A stretch of DNA of 64,000 nt from Hydrogenophaga sp. (GTDB lineage: Bacteria > Pseudomonadota > Gammaproteobacteria > Burkholderiales > Burkholderiaceae_C), in NCBI GenBank assembly GCA_016790705.1, contig JAEUOT010000067.1:79758-143757 (forward strand), given 5' to 3'. Under the pieces are notes generated by a model. The model was not told the DNA's origin and did not search any database. It worked only from the letters and a program-made list of their open reading frames with translations. Position numbers and translations under genes: made by a program. Below are positions 9,603 through 17,537 of the stretch, in pieces (positions within the stretch are counted from its first letter, which is position 1; each line of letters opens with the position of its first letter).

Positions 9603-9651
9603 GATGCATTAATTTGGTGCGCATTACGCAGATGCACCAAATTAATGCATC
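9603..9651. promoter_or_regulatory. Two NtrC-like sites forming an 18-bp inverted repeat
   Basis: Arms 9603-9620 (GATGCATTAATTTGGTGC) and 9634-9651 (GCACCAAATTAATGCATC) are perfect inverted copies separated by 13 nt. Each arm is itself close to the NtrC dyad TGCACC-N5-GGTGCA. The pair lies about 130-180 bp upstream of the glnA sigma-54 promoter, the usual enhancer distance, and begins just after the stop of the upstream gene. The block is AT-rich compared with its surroundings. Confidence 0.75.
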
Positions 9652-9654
9652 ACA

Positions 9655-10482
9655 TCAACGCACCATGACAGGGCCCAACTCGGCACGCTCTTGTCGCAGC
9701 CCCTCCAGCAGGGTGTCAAACGCCACCGATACGTCAGAGGGCGCGCCCTTGACGCCAAGCTCAATGTGGCGTCCGTACTCCGGGTGGTCGACGCTGGGCA
9801 GGCTGAAGACCTTGACCGGATGGTCGCGTTCAATGGCCTCCATAAGGGGCGTCAGGCTCGCCTCCATCGCCCCTTTGACCACCACGGAGCGTTCCTGCCA
9901 GGCATCTTTCGTGTGGAGATGCGCATAGTGGCTGTCCAGCAGGGACTCGATCATTGGCCAGGCCATCACCGGAAACCCAGGCACGAAATGCACGGTGCCA
10001 CCGCCGGGACCGTCGCAACTGAACCCGGGAATCTTGTTGTAGGGGTTGGTGATGATGCGTGCACCAGCCGGGAACACGCCCATGTTGAAGCGGTGCACGT
10101 TGTCGGGGCGCTCGGGGTCGTACCGTTCCCCGCGCTCAGTCGCCAGGTCCTTCATGCGTTCTTCGATCAGCGCCCTGGCATCGGGATGCAAAGCCAGTTC
10201 GACACCCAGCGCGGCTGCCGCGCACTGACGCGTATGGTCATCGGGCGTGGCCCCGATGCCACCGCAGCTGAACACGATATCGGGGCCATGGAAGGCCTCT
10301 CGCAACGCGGATGTGATGCGCTGTCGGTCATCGCCCACGCAATGGGCCCAGGACAGCGACAGGCCACGCGCGCCCAGCAGCTCGATAACCTTGGGCAAAT
10401 GCTTGTCGGCGCGTTTGCCCGACAGGATTTCGTCTCCGATGATGATCAGGCCAAAGGCGGGGCGGCCGGCTGTATTCGTCAT
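9655..10482 (-). CDS. Molybdopterin-binding domain protein (CinA N-terminal type)
   Basis: This 275-residue protein has a MoaB/Mog-like fold: AFGLIIIGDEILSGKRAD at the N-terminus, VFSCGGIGATPDDHTR as the substrate-binding Gly-Gly loop, and later NPYNKIPGF and VHFVPGFPVMAWPM. This is the arrangement of the N-terminal domain of CinA-type proteins without the C-terminal nicotinamide-nucleotide amidase domain. The family is annotated as competence/damage-inducible or nucleotide pyrophosphatase-like; the actual activity is not known here. The ATG at 10482 is preferred over upstream in-frame codons because homology begins there. The EI24 gene ends 8 nt upstream, so the two are probably co-transcribed. 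Confidence 0.82.
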   Translation of the reverse strand: MTNTAGRPAFGLIIIGDEILSGKRADKHLPKVIELLGARGLSLSWAHCVGDDRQRITSALREAFHGPDIVFSCGGIGATPDDHTRQCAAAALGVELALHPDARALIEERMKDLATERGERYDPERPDNVHRFNMGVFPAGARIITNPYNKIPGFSCDGPGGGTVHFVPGFPVMAWPMIESLLDSHYAHLHTKDAWQERSVVVKGAMEASLTPLMEAIERDHPVKVFSLPSVDHPEYGRHIELGVKGAPSDVSVAFDTLLEGLRQERAELGPVMVR

Positions 10483-10490
10483 GGCATCCG

Positions 10491-11372
10491 TCACAGGGAG
10501 GTCGGAGGCGGCAGCCTCTCGGAAACAGTAGGCGCGTCCAACGTCGGCGCTGCCGGACCGGAGGGAGCCAAGGTCGATGCCTGCAAGCGCAACTGATTGA
10601 GCGCCGAGAGGCAGAAATGCGCGAACCACAGCGAGGAGAACGCAAACACCAGCGTGTAGATCCAGATGGCGACCGGCACCAGCAAGGGCGCCAGCGCCAC
10701 CAGCATGGCCCCGGACGCCCAGAGCAGGCTGGGCGCTGCACCGAGATAGCCACTGATCACGCCCATCAGGAGCAAGGCCCCCCGGTGCTGCTTCAGGATC
10801 TCCTTGCGCTCCGGACCGCTGGCATGCAGGGCCAGCGCATCAAAGGCGAACACGCGGTAGGTCAGCCACCCCCAGATCAGCGGAGGCAGGATGAGCACCA
10901 GCGGCGGGATCAGCCACAGCGGCATCGACAGCAGCAGCGCCACCAGGGCCACCACGGTCGCGCCGAGAGACCATCCCAGCGCCAGCAAAAAAGAACCGCC
11001 CCTCTTCTTTTCAAGCTGGGCAAAGCGGCGCTGCCCGACCAGATCGACCATGGCCGGCGTCATGGCAAACGCCACCAGCAACAGGCACAGCAGGACGATG
11101 ACGGGCGTGGCCAGCACCAGAACCACCAGCGGCGCAAAGACTGCCCGCAAAGAGGCCAAACCCATCCCGTCGAGCCACCCCAGAAAGCTCTGAACCAGCG
11201 CATAGGCCTGCAGCCAGTCGGACACCCCCTGCACCGCGCTGTCCCAGAAGAAATAGCCAAGCCCGAAGGACAGCGCCACCATCAGCACCAAGGGCAGGAA
11301 CGACAGTCCGATCACTCGCGGATGCATGCAGTAGGCGACCGCACGCCAGAACGAATCGAATAGAAGACTCAT
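10491..11372 (-). CDS. EI24 / CysZ-like membrane protein
   Basis: The 293-residue integral membrane protein starts MSLLFDSFWRAVAYCMHPRV and contains several long hydrophobic stretches (for example VIGLSFLPLVLMVALSFGLG and PLVVLVLATPVIVLLCLLLV). The pattern fits the EI24 domain family, which includes the sulfate transporter CysZ. No cysteine-biosynthesis neighbour supports a sulfate role here. The coding frame is open further upstream, but that part is only the shadow of the divergent hydrolase gene; the ATG at 11372 is the sensible start. Confidence 0.78.
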   Translation of the reverse strand: MSLLFDSFWRAVAYCMHPRVIGLSFLPLVLMVALSFGLGYFFWDSAVQGVSDWLQAYALVQSFLGWLDGMGLASLRAVFAPLVVLVLATPVIVLLCLLLVAFAMTPAMVDLVGQRRFAQLEKKRGGSFLLALGWSLGATVVALVALLLSMPLWLIPPLVLILPPLIWGWLTYRVFAFDALALHASGPERKEILKQHRGALLLMGVISGYLGAAPSLLWASGAMLVALAPLLVPVAIWIYTLVFAFSSLWFAHFCLSALNQLRLQASTLAPSGPAAPTLDAPTVSERLPPPTSL

Positions 11373-11429
11373 GCAACCAGAATACAGGTTTTTCTTCCCG
11401 CAACACATCAGATACCCAAGGAGACTCGA

Positions 11430-12260
11430 TTGGACCGCGCAGAGATTCACGGCACCCAGCTTGAGGTGAGGCACATTCCGGGCCCCTCGCGTCTCGCCCC
11501 ACTGGTCTTCCTCCACGAGGGACTGGGCAGTGTCTCCATGTGGTCCCAACGCGATCGCGACTGGCCTGAGGAACTGTGCAAGGCGACCGGGCGGGCGGGC
11601 TGGTTGTATTCGAGGCGCGGCTACGGGCAATCCGACCCGATACCCGACGTGCGGGGCACGCCCCGGATGAACGGGTTCTGGCACGAGGGCCGCCATGAGC
11701 CGGACTACATGCACCGGGAGGCCCTGGACGTGCTGCCCGAGTTGCTGCAAGCCATTGGCGTGGACACCCCCTCGATCCTCGTTGGTCACTCGGATGGCGC
11801 CACCATCGCCCTGCTGTACGCGAGCCGTCACCCCGTGACGGCCTGCATCGCCATCGCGCCGCATGTGTTTGTCGAAGACATCTCGGTCCGTTCGATCGAA
11901 TTGGCACGCGAGGCCTATCTCGCCGACCCGTCCGAGCGGGGGCTGCGCCATCGGCTGTCGCGCCACCACAGGGATGTTGACAACGCCTTCTGGCAATGGA
12001 ACGACATCTGGCTGAGTGCCGGCTTTCGCGGCTTCGACATACGGAAGGAATGTGCCGCCATCCGTTCTCCGCTGCTCGCCATACAGGGGCGGGACGATGA
12101 GTACGGCTCGCTCGAACAGATTCACCAGATCGGGCAAAACGCCTTAAATTCCCATATTGTGGAAATACCCGACTGTGGCCACAGCCCCCACCGGGATCAG
12201 CCAGCGCTACTGACACAGGCGGTGGCAGGTTTTCTCGAAAAGCTTGAGGCGCCGACCTGA
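11430..12260 (+). CDS. Alpha/beta hydrolase
   Basis: The 276-residue cytosolic hydrolase shows a nucleophile elbow VGHSDGATIALL (Ser121), an oxyanion stretch VFLHEGLGSVSMW near residue 30, an acid candidate in QGRDDEYGS and a His in DCGHSPHRDQP. It is close to single-domain esterase or epoxide/haloalkane-type hydrolases; the substrate is unknown. The start is a TTG at 11430 with an AGGAG site 6 nt upstream, and no better ATG is in frame before the fold begins. It is divergent from the EI24 gene across 57 nt. Confidence 0.85.
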   Translation: MDRAEIHGTQLEVRHIPGPSRLAPLVFLHEGLGSVSMWSQRDRDWPEELCKATGRAGWLYSRRGYGQSDPIPDVRGTPRMNGFWHEGRHEPDYMHREALDVLPELLQAIGVDTPSILVGHSDGATIALLYASRHPVTACIAIAPHVFVEDISVRSIELAREAYLADPSERGLRHRLSRHHRDVDNAFWQWNDIWLSAGFRGFDIRKECAAIRSPLLAIQGRDDEYGSLEQIHQIGQNALNSHIVEIPDCGHSPHRDQPALLTQAVAGFLEKLEAPT

Positions 12261-12467
12261 CATCACCCGTTCGCAGGATTGGCGCCCAGGCTGAGGCTGG
12301 ACACAATGCCGACTGCCCCGATTTTTCGATCCCGCAAAGGTTCAGACCAGCCCCCCCGGACGGCAAGACCGACCGTACCGCCAAGGAATTCACGCAATCG
12401 GTGTCTGCCCGTGGTCGTCACGCGCGGCAATTCACTACATTCGGTTACCCATGTCCTGAGCCTTCCC

Positions 12468-13199
12468 ATGTCTTTCTGGAGCGAACCTTGGCTGATCGCC
12501 TTGCTTGCGCCCGTCCTGCTGGTGACGGGTGCGCTGCTGCATCGCCACTGGGAAGCGCGCAAGGCCAAGGCACGCCGACAGATTCCCAAGCAATGGCCGC
12601 TGGACACCCGAGCCATTGCCAATACCGAAGAACTGACCGTCTGGCACTGGCTGTCGCGCGCCTTCTATGACCATCACGTGATGATCAAGCTGCCGGTCAC
12701 CCGCTTCACACTGCCGCGGGAAAAGCAGGAGGGCATGGACTGGTACCGGCTGCTGGGCAGTGTGTATTGCACGTTCACGATCTGCCGAACCGACGGCCGG
12801 GTCATCGGTTGCCTGGATGTTCCCAGCCGGGCCGGCATTCCGCGCAGCAGCCGGCAACTCAAGCATTCGTTGCTGACGCAATGCGGATTGCCTTACTGGG
12901 TCGTGCGATCGTCCAACCTGCCTACGGTGACCGAAATCAGGGCAGAGTTCCTCGGTGAAACACCCACTGCACAGATGCTCAAGGAACGGGAGCTGGAAGA
13001 ACGCGCGATCATCGCCGCCCAGAACAATCTGCGGAGCGCGCTCACCCGCCAGCGCAACAACCGCCAGAGTGACTTCAGCCCGCTGTCATCCTGGCCTGGC
13101 AGCACAACGGGCGACTCGCGCGTCAGCGACATGGGATCGGAATGGCAGGACAACTCTTTCCTGATCCCCTTGGACAGCCGCAAGGGCGAACTGCTTTGA
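12468..13199 (+). CDS. Membrane-anchored DUF2726-type protein
   Basis: The 243-residue product begins with one hydrophobic segment (WLIALLAPVLLVTGALL, about residues 7-23), so it is probably anchored with the rest in the cytosol. The body (about 45-160) follows the DUF2726 pattern: EELTVWHWL, a hydrophobic strand with CTFTICRTDGRVIGCLDV, then KHSLLTQCGLPYWVV. The C-terminal 80 residues are polar and low in similarity to anything recognised. DUF2726 is related to restriction-endonuclease-like folds, but catalytic residues were not assigned. The ATG at 12468 is chosen because the frame upstream of it shows no protein-like character. Confidence 0.65.
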   Translation: MSFWSEPWLIALLAPVLLVTGALLHRHWEARKAKARRQIPKQWPLDTRAIANTEELTVWHWLSRAFYDHHVMIKLPVTRFTLPREKQEGMDWYRLLGSVYCTFTICRTDGRVIGCLDVPSRAGIPRSSRQLKHSLLTQCGLPYWVVRSSNLPTVTEIRAEFLGETPTAQMLKERELEERAIIAAQNNLRSALTRQRNNRQSDFSPLSSWPGSTTGDSRVSDMGSEWQDNSFLIPLDSRKGELL

Positions 13200-13217
13200 G
13201 CATTCGCCGCTGACCGT

Positions 13218-13952
13218 TCAGCGTTTGCGCTCCAGGTCCGTCACCTCGTCGGAGCGAAGCCAGCGCCATTGCCCTGGCGCCAGTTCTTCGGGCAATTCGA
13301 TGCACCCTATGGCCGAGCGGTGCAGCGCCTCCACCCGATTGCCCACAGCCGCCACCATGCGCTTGACCTGATGGTATTTGCCCTCGGTCAGCGTCAGCTC
13401 CAGATGGTGCGGGTCCACGATCTGACAGGCCGCAGCTTTTACCGGCACAGGGTCGTCGTCGAGCACAACCCCCTCACACAAACGCCGCACCTGACGCTCG
13501 TCAAGCGGATGGCGCACCGTGACCTGATACACCTTGGGCACATGGTGCCTGGGGGAAGTCATCCGGTGAATGAACTTGCCATCGTCCGACAGCAGCAGCA
13601 AACCTGTCGTGTCATGGTCCAGGCGCCCGACCGCCTGAACACCCGCAGCGGCCCCGCCGCCCCGCTGGCGCAGCGGACCCGGCAGCAAGGTGTAGACACT
13701 TGGGTGAGCGCCGGGCTTCTGTGAGCACTCAAACCCTGCGGGCTTGTGCATCAACAGATAGGCGCGCTCGTGGTATTCCCAACGCGCGCCCTGCACCCAG
13801 AACACCAGCCCTGCTCCCTCGACCGGCGCATCCGGGTCGGTGCACGACTGGCGCGACTCACCGAGTTCGACCAGTCCCCGCTGGACCAATCCGCAGCAGA
13901 TGCGGCGCGTGCCGAACCCCTGTGTGAACAACATGTCCTGCAACGACAACAT
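13218..13952 (-). CDS. rsuA: Pseudouridine synthase, RsuA family
   Basis: The protein modifies uridine in rRNA; family similarity suggests 16S U516. It has 244 residues from the ATG at 13952: an S4-like N-terminal region (LQDMLFTQGFGTRRICCGLV), then the synthase domain with the catalytic Asp in GRLDHDTTGLLLLSDDG, a conserved KVYQVTV strand and TEGKYHQVKRMVAAVGN near the C-terminus. A TTG five codons upstream is the only alternative start. It lies just after the tmRNA terminator on the same strand, 20 nt from the hairpin. Confidence 0.88.
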   Translation of the reverse strand: MLSLQDMLFTQGFGTRRICCGLVQRGLVELGESRQSCTDPDAPVEGAGLVFWVQGARWEYHERAYLLMHKPAGFECSQKPGAHPSVYTLLPGPLRQRGGGAAAGVQAVGRLDHDTTGLLLLSDDGKFIHRMTSPRHHVPKVYQVTVRHPLDERQVRRLCEGVVLDDDPVPVKAAACQIVDPHHLELTLTEGKYHQVKRMVAAVGNRVEALHRSAIGCIELPEELAPGQWRWLRSDEVTDLERKR

Positions 13953-13972
13953 CTCGGGTAGACACAATGAAA

Positions 13973-13996
13973 AACCCCAGCCCGAGGGCTGGGGTT
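13973..13996 (-). terminator. Intrinsic terminator of ssrA
   Basis: An 11-bp perfect stem (AACCCCAGCCC / GGGCTGGGGTT) with a 2-nt centre lies 9 nt past the tmRNA 3' end and is followed on the minus strand by TTTT. It separates ssrA from rsuA. Confidence 0.8.
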
Positions 13997-14004
13997 GGTG
14001 GTAA

Positions 14005-14393
14005 TGGTGGAGCTGGGGGGATTTGAACCCCCGTCCGCAAGCCTTCTCCGCGCAGTTCTACATGTGTAGCCGTCTGTTTTGGGTCTCGCTTCCTGCAACG
14101 CGCAGCAGCACGCTTTGCAGGACGCCAGCAACCTTGGTTCTCATCGGCCGCCAAGTTGCCCGGCGACCGACCAGCCTATGAAATTAACTTTGCAGCCTGG
14201 ACCCTCACGGCTTGCGCCGATCAGACCCTTGCCCAGCCCATAGGCCTGCTGTTGCAAAGCTCACCGGCAATTAAGCGGCGAGTGCGAAACGTTCGTCGTT
14301 TGCAGTTACTTTTTTTCTGCGGTTTAACGAGGTGACAGAACCTCGACATGCCCTGCTGCGTGTCCGAACCCACGTCGAAACCAGTGCAGCCCC
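14005..14393 (-). ncRNA. ssrA: Transfer-messenger RNA (tmRNA), one-piece
   Basis: tmRNA rescues stalled ribosomes. The 5' end on the minus strand reads GGGGCTGCACTGG followed by TTCGACG, and the 3' end is a T-arm-like GGGTTCAAATCCCCCC followed by AGCTCCACCA, so the two ends form the tRNA-like acceptor stem with CCA encoded. The resume codon GCA at 14303 opens a tag frame ending in TAA at 14271-14273, giving ANDERFALAA. That tag with the ALAA end is characteristic of Burkholderiales. Total length is about 389 nt. It is a standard, not permuted, form. Short protein frames crossing this region are spurious. Confidence 0.96.
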
Positions 14394-14407
14394 AGGAACT
14401 CAGCAGT

Positions 14408-15079
14408 TTAAGGCAGTCCGAGGCATTTCAAGAGGTCCAGCGGCGAGGAAATCATCGCATCGGCCTCCCAAGCCGCCACGTCCGCGCCGTGTCCGAGGTA
14501 GCCATACAGCGCCGCCACGGTGCGCATGCCAGCCGCGCGACCGGCTTGCATGTCACGCTGGTCGTCGCCAACGTAAACGCAGGACGTCGAGGGAAGCCCG
14601 ATGCGTCTGGCAGCCTCCAGCAAGGGCGCCGGATGGGGCTTGGCGTGAGGCGTCGTATCGCCGCTGATCACGGTCGCCGCCCCCTCAAACAGGGGCATCG
14701 CCTGCATCAGTGGCGCCGTGAACCGTTCGCTTTTGTTTGTCACCACGCCCCAGGGAAGGCCTGCCTCGGCCAGCACATTCAACAACCGATCCACCGCCTC
14801 GAAGGCTTGGGTGGAGAGGGTCAGCCGTGTCTGGTACTCCGCAAAGAACTGCTGCTTGAGTTCTTCGAATGCTTCGTGACCCGGTTCGATGCCGAAGGCC
14901 ACACGCAACATGCCACGCGCACCCGAGCCGCAATGCGCCCGGTAACTGGTCAGCGGCAGCGGTGGAAGGCCTCGGGATTCCCGCAGGGCGTTTGCGGCAC
15001 CGGCAAGGTCGGGGGCGCTGTCGATCAGGGTGCCATCAAGGTCAAACAGTACGGCACGGACGCCAGCGAAAGTGCTCAC
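14408..15079 (-). CDS. gph: Phosphoglycolate phosphatase
   Basis: The 223-residue HAD-superfamily hydrolase removes phosphate from 2-phosphoglycolate. Motif [15 protein letters not shown] with the nucleophile Asp is near residue 12, motif II is VVTNKSERF, Lys lies in [10 protein letters not shown], and motif [20 protein letters not shown] carries the metal Asp residues. The C-terminus ends just before the tmRNA 5' end. The start overlaps the ubiG stop by 4 nt (ATGA), so the ubiG-gph pair is translated in a coupled way, an arrangement common in proteobacteria. Confidence 0.93.
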   Translation of the reverse strand: MSTFAGVRAVLFDLDGTLIDSAPDLAGAANALRESRGLPPLPLTSYRAHCGSGARGMLRVAFGIEPGHEAFEELKQQFFAEYQTRLTLSTQAFEAVDRLLNVLAEAGLPWGVVTNKSERFTAPLMQAMPLFEGAATVISGDTTPHAKPHPAPLLEAARRIGLPSTSCVYVGDDQRDMQAGRAAGMRTVAALYGYLGHGADVAAWEADAMISSPLDLLKCLGLP

Positions 15080-15780
15080 GGCCGCCGGGTTGCAAACAGG
15101 TAGTTCACGCTGGTGTCGGCGCTGAGCCAGTATCGCTGGGTCAACGGGTTGTATTCCATGCCACGCGTCTGCTCCAGCGACAACCCGGCTGCCCGGCAGT
15201 GCCCAGCCAGTTCGCTGGGCCGGATCATCTTTGCGTATTCGTGCGTGCCTTTGGGCAACAGGCGAAGCAGATACTCGGCTCCGACAATGGCGAACAGGAA
15301 GGCCTTCGGATTGCGGTTGATGGTCGAGAAGAACACCCAGCCGCCCGGTTTGACCAGCGAAGCACAGGCGCTCACCACCGAGGCGGGATCGGGCACATGC
15401 TCAAGCATCTCCATGCACGTCACCACATCGAAGCTGGCCGGTTGTTCCGCCGCCAACGCCTCGGCACTGATTTCCCGGTAGCTGACCCCCTGTGTCCCGG
15501 CCTCCAGCGCGTGCAACTGCGCGACTTTGAGCGCCTTGGTCGACAGGTCGATCCCGGTGACATCGGCGCCTTTGCGCGCCATCGAATCGGACAGGATTCC
15601 ACCGCCGCAGCCGACGTCGAGCACCCGCCGGCCCGCCAGCGGCACCAGGCCCTCTATCCAGCCCAGCCTCAGCGGATTGATCTGGTGCAGGGGGCGGAAT
15701 TCACTGTCGGGGTCCCACCAGCGATGGGCGAGGTCGGAGAACTTGGCCAGTTCGGCCGGATCGGCATTGACGGTGTTCAT
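15076..15780 (-). CDS. ubiG: Ubiquinone biosynthesis O-methyltransferase
   Basis: UbiG carries out both O-methylations in ubiquinone synthesis with S-adenosylmethionine. The 234-residue protein has the typical N-terminal [20 protein letters not shown], then [13 protein letters not shown], the SAM-binding [16 protein letters not shown] and [11 protein letters not shown]. The ATG at 15780 is preferred over an in-frame GTG five codons upstream because homology starts at [11 protein letters not shown]. It is the first gene of the ubiG-gph unit. Confidence 0.95.
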   Translation of the reverse strand: MNTVNADPAELAKFSDLAHRWWDPDSEFRPLHQINPLRLGWIEGLVPLAGRRVLDVGCGGGILSDSMARKGADVTGIDLSTKALKVAQLHALEAGTQGVSYREISAEALAAEQPASFDVVTCMEMLEHVPDPASVVSACASLVKPGGWVFFSTINRNPKAFLFAIVGAEYLLRLLPKGTHEYAKMIRPSELAGHCRAAGLSLEQTRGMEYNPLTQRYWLSADTSVNYLFATRRP

Positions 15781-15801
15781 GGGCGGAATTGTCACACGGC
15801 C

Positions 15802-16986
15802 TCAGGGCGGCAATCCGCGCTCGGAAGCAAAACGCCTGCGCTCGGACTGCACATCGGCCCAGGTGATGCAGGTCCTGTCCTGCGCGAGGCCGGTGCGCTG
15901 CAACTGCTGCCGGTAGTCGGCATTCTGATAAGGATCGGCCACCACGTAGCCCGCTCGCTGGACACAGGCGTTGGGGGCTGCGCACTCCTTCCAGCTGGCG
16001 CCGAAGATGATGCGCCCGTCGCGGGTAAACCCGGGAAACGCACTCGCCAATACCTGGGTGCGCTCATCGTCGATGCGAAACACCTGATCCTGCAGTCGAT
16101 CACGACGGTCGACAAAGTACACGCTGGCATTGTCGGTGTACGCCAGCATCGCCGAAGCGCGCCCCGCAAAGGCAAAGACCGCCTTGCCCGGCGCCGCGAT
16201 CAGGTCCCGCCGCAGGTCACAAGGGTGCTGGGTCCCGGGAACGTCCGCCGCCAGGCCGTACACCCGCATGGACGGCCGTCCGGACGCCGGGTTGATGGGG
16301 ATCGCCGAAAACTCGCGACCGTCCACCGAGATCATGGGAAGGGTGTACACATCCCCGTCCCTCGCGCCACGGGAAGCGCAGATGAACTGGGCCCCGGTGT
16401 CCGACACGACCTCCGCCCCGCTCGCTGTGTCCCTGACACCAATGGTGCGCACCTGCAATGGTCCGGTCCCCTGCCCGGAGCGATCACCCTGCGGCCAGCT
16501 CATCGAACGGATCCACACCAGGTCCGGGTCGACCGCAGACCCAGGAGACAGCTCCGATGCCGCCGCATAGAAGCCACGCATGCCCCCTTGAAACAAGGGT
16601 TTGGCATCCGTCTGCAGGCGCACAACATCAGCCAGCCGGAAATGCCTGCCATCGACGTCGACCAGGTAGCGCCAGCTCCCCTGCACCGGAAATGCCTCGT
16701 TGCTCAGCGGCGTGCGATAGGCCCGCAACGGGGCATCCCCGTCGGCCGGCAGTTCGATCAGCGACACCTCACCCAGCCGGGCTCCCGAATAGGACCGCAG
16801 GACAAAGCGCCCATCCGGGCTGATGCGCTCGTAGGTGCCCAAAGCCGGCACCCCGTTGCTGTCCAGTCCCACCTCGGTCCCATCCAGTGCCAGATAGCGG
16901 ACCGCAGGAATGCACTGCGAAGGCCGACCATATGCAGCCAAAGCGACCCCACACGCACACGCCACCCCAAGACACAGTGCCTTCAC
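15802..16986 (-). CDS. Exported protein of unknown function, beta-propeller-like
   Basis: This gene is not recognised. The 394-residue product has a signal peptide (VKALCLGVACACGVALAAYG). The rest is a series of beta-rich segments with repeated short motifs such as ISPDGRFVLRSYSG, RYLVDVDGRHFRL, ISVDGREFSAIP and GFTRDGRIIFGAS, suggesting WD40/PD40-like propeller blades. At least six Cys residues (for example KECAAPNACVQRAG) hint at disulfides, consistent with a periplasmic location. The GTG start at 16986 overlaps the stop of the upstream gene (GTGA), with AGGGG 8 nt before it. The pair therefore forms a coupled two-gene operon. Confidence 0.65.
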   Translation of the reverse strand: MKALCLGVACACGVALAAYGRPSQCIPAVRYLALDGTEVGLDSNGVPALGTYERISPDGRFVLRSYSGARLGEVSLIELPADGDAPLRAYRTPLSNEAFPVQGSWRYLVDVDGRHFRLADVVRLQTDAKPLFQGGMRGFYAAASELSPGSAVDPDLVWIRSMSWPQGDRSGQGTGPLQVRTIGVRDTASGAEVVSDTGAQFICASRGARDGDVYTLPMISVDGREFSAIPINPASGRPSMRVYGLAADVPGTQHPCDLRRDLIAAPGKAVFAFAGRASAMLAYTDNASVYFVDRRDRLQDQVFRIDDERTQVLASAFPGFTRDGRIIFGASWKECAAPNACVQRAGYVVADPYQNADYRQQLQRTGLAQDRTCITWADVQSERRRFASERGLPP

Positions 16987-17534
16987 GGCCCGCACCCCTC
17001 TCGCTCGCCTGCCAATGCCCGGCGCCGACAATCCAGAGAAGCCCCCCAGGCCTCATCAGGCAACACACCCCAGATTGGCCAGGCATGCACCCGCCCGCCG
17101 GAGACGACCAGACTGAAAGGGAAATGATTTGGCCTGCCCACCCACTCTCGGCAGGTCACCGGCACGGCTTCAACCGCGTCCATCACCTCTCCCGACCAGC
17201 CCGCACGCCCGACCGCCGCACGCCACTCTTCCTCTGCCACCCAGGGAGAGCGCCACGCACGCACCGAAAAACCCATCTTCAAGGCGACCGCCCGCATCCG
17301 GGGCCACTCAGTCATCGCGTACACCATCTGCGGTGACAACACGGACAGCACATAAGCCCCTGTGCCGGACACTCGGGCGGCCTCGGCGCATTCCGGCGAC
17401 GGTTGCGACACCCCCGCATGAGCACCCGCGGTTCCCGCCACCAAGAGCCCAACAGACAGCGCTTTGAAGGCACCAAAGAAAAAACCCCGGGTACTTTCGT
17501 ACCCGGGGTTTTTCCAGCAAGAAGTGCGGAGCAA
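16983..17534 (-). CDS. Exported protein of unknown function
   Basis: This gene is not recognised. Up to 183 residues are encoded. A signal-peptide-like segment (FKALSVGLLVAGTAGAHAG) is followed by a mature part of about 140 residues with Trp-rich motifs (AWRSPWVAEEEWRAAV, ECAEAARVSGTGAY) and three to four Cys. The only in-frame start that keeps a full signal peptide is a TTG at 17534, 4 nt past the OmpA stop. The OmpA terminator hairpin then lies inside codons 8-18. Shorter CTG, TTG or GTG starts at 17459-17441 would destroy the signal. The start is therefore uncertain, but the 4-nt overlap with the next gene supports real coding. Confidence 0.5.
   Translation of the reverse strand: MLRTSCWKNPGYESTRGFFFGAFKALSVGLLVAGTAGAHAGVSQPSPECAEAARVSGTGAYVLSVLSPQMVYAMTEWPRMRAVALKMGFSVRAWRSPWVAEEEWRAAVGRAGWSGEVMDAVEAVPVTCREWVGRPNHFPFSLVVSGGRVHAWPIWGVLPDEAWGASLDCRRRALAGEREGCGP
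17481..17512 (-). terminator. Intrinsic terminator after the OmpA-family gene
   Basis: A perfect 14-bp stem (AAAACCCCGGGTAC / GTACCCGGGGTTTT) with a 4-nt loop is followed by T residues on the minus strand, 26 nt past the stop of the OmpA-family gene. It is one of the strongest hairpins in the window. Confidence 0.9.
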
Positions 17535-17537
17535 ATC

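Noticed and set aside
7721-9928. Plus-strand frame of about 735 codons opposite glnA
   Set aside because: It covers the glnA terminator, gene, promoter and NtrC sites; no protein family features.
13751-14154. Short frames across the tmRNA
   Set aside because: The region is explained by ssrA structure; no ribosome site or protein similarity.
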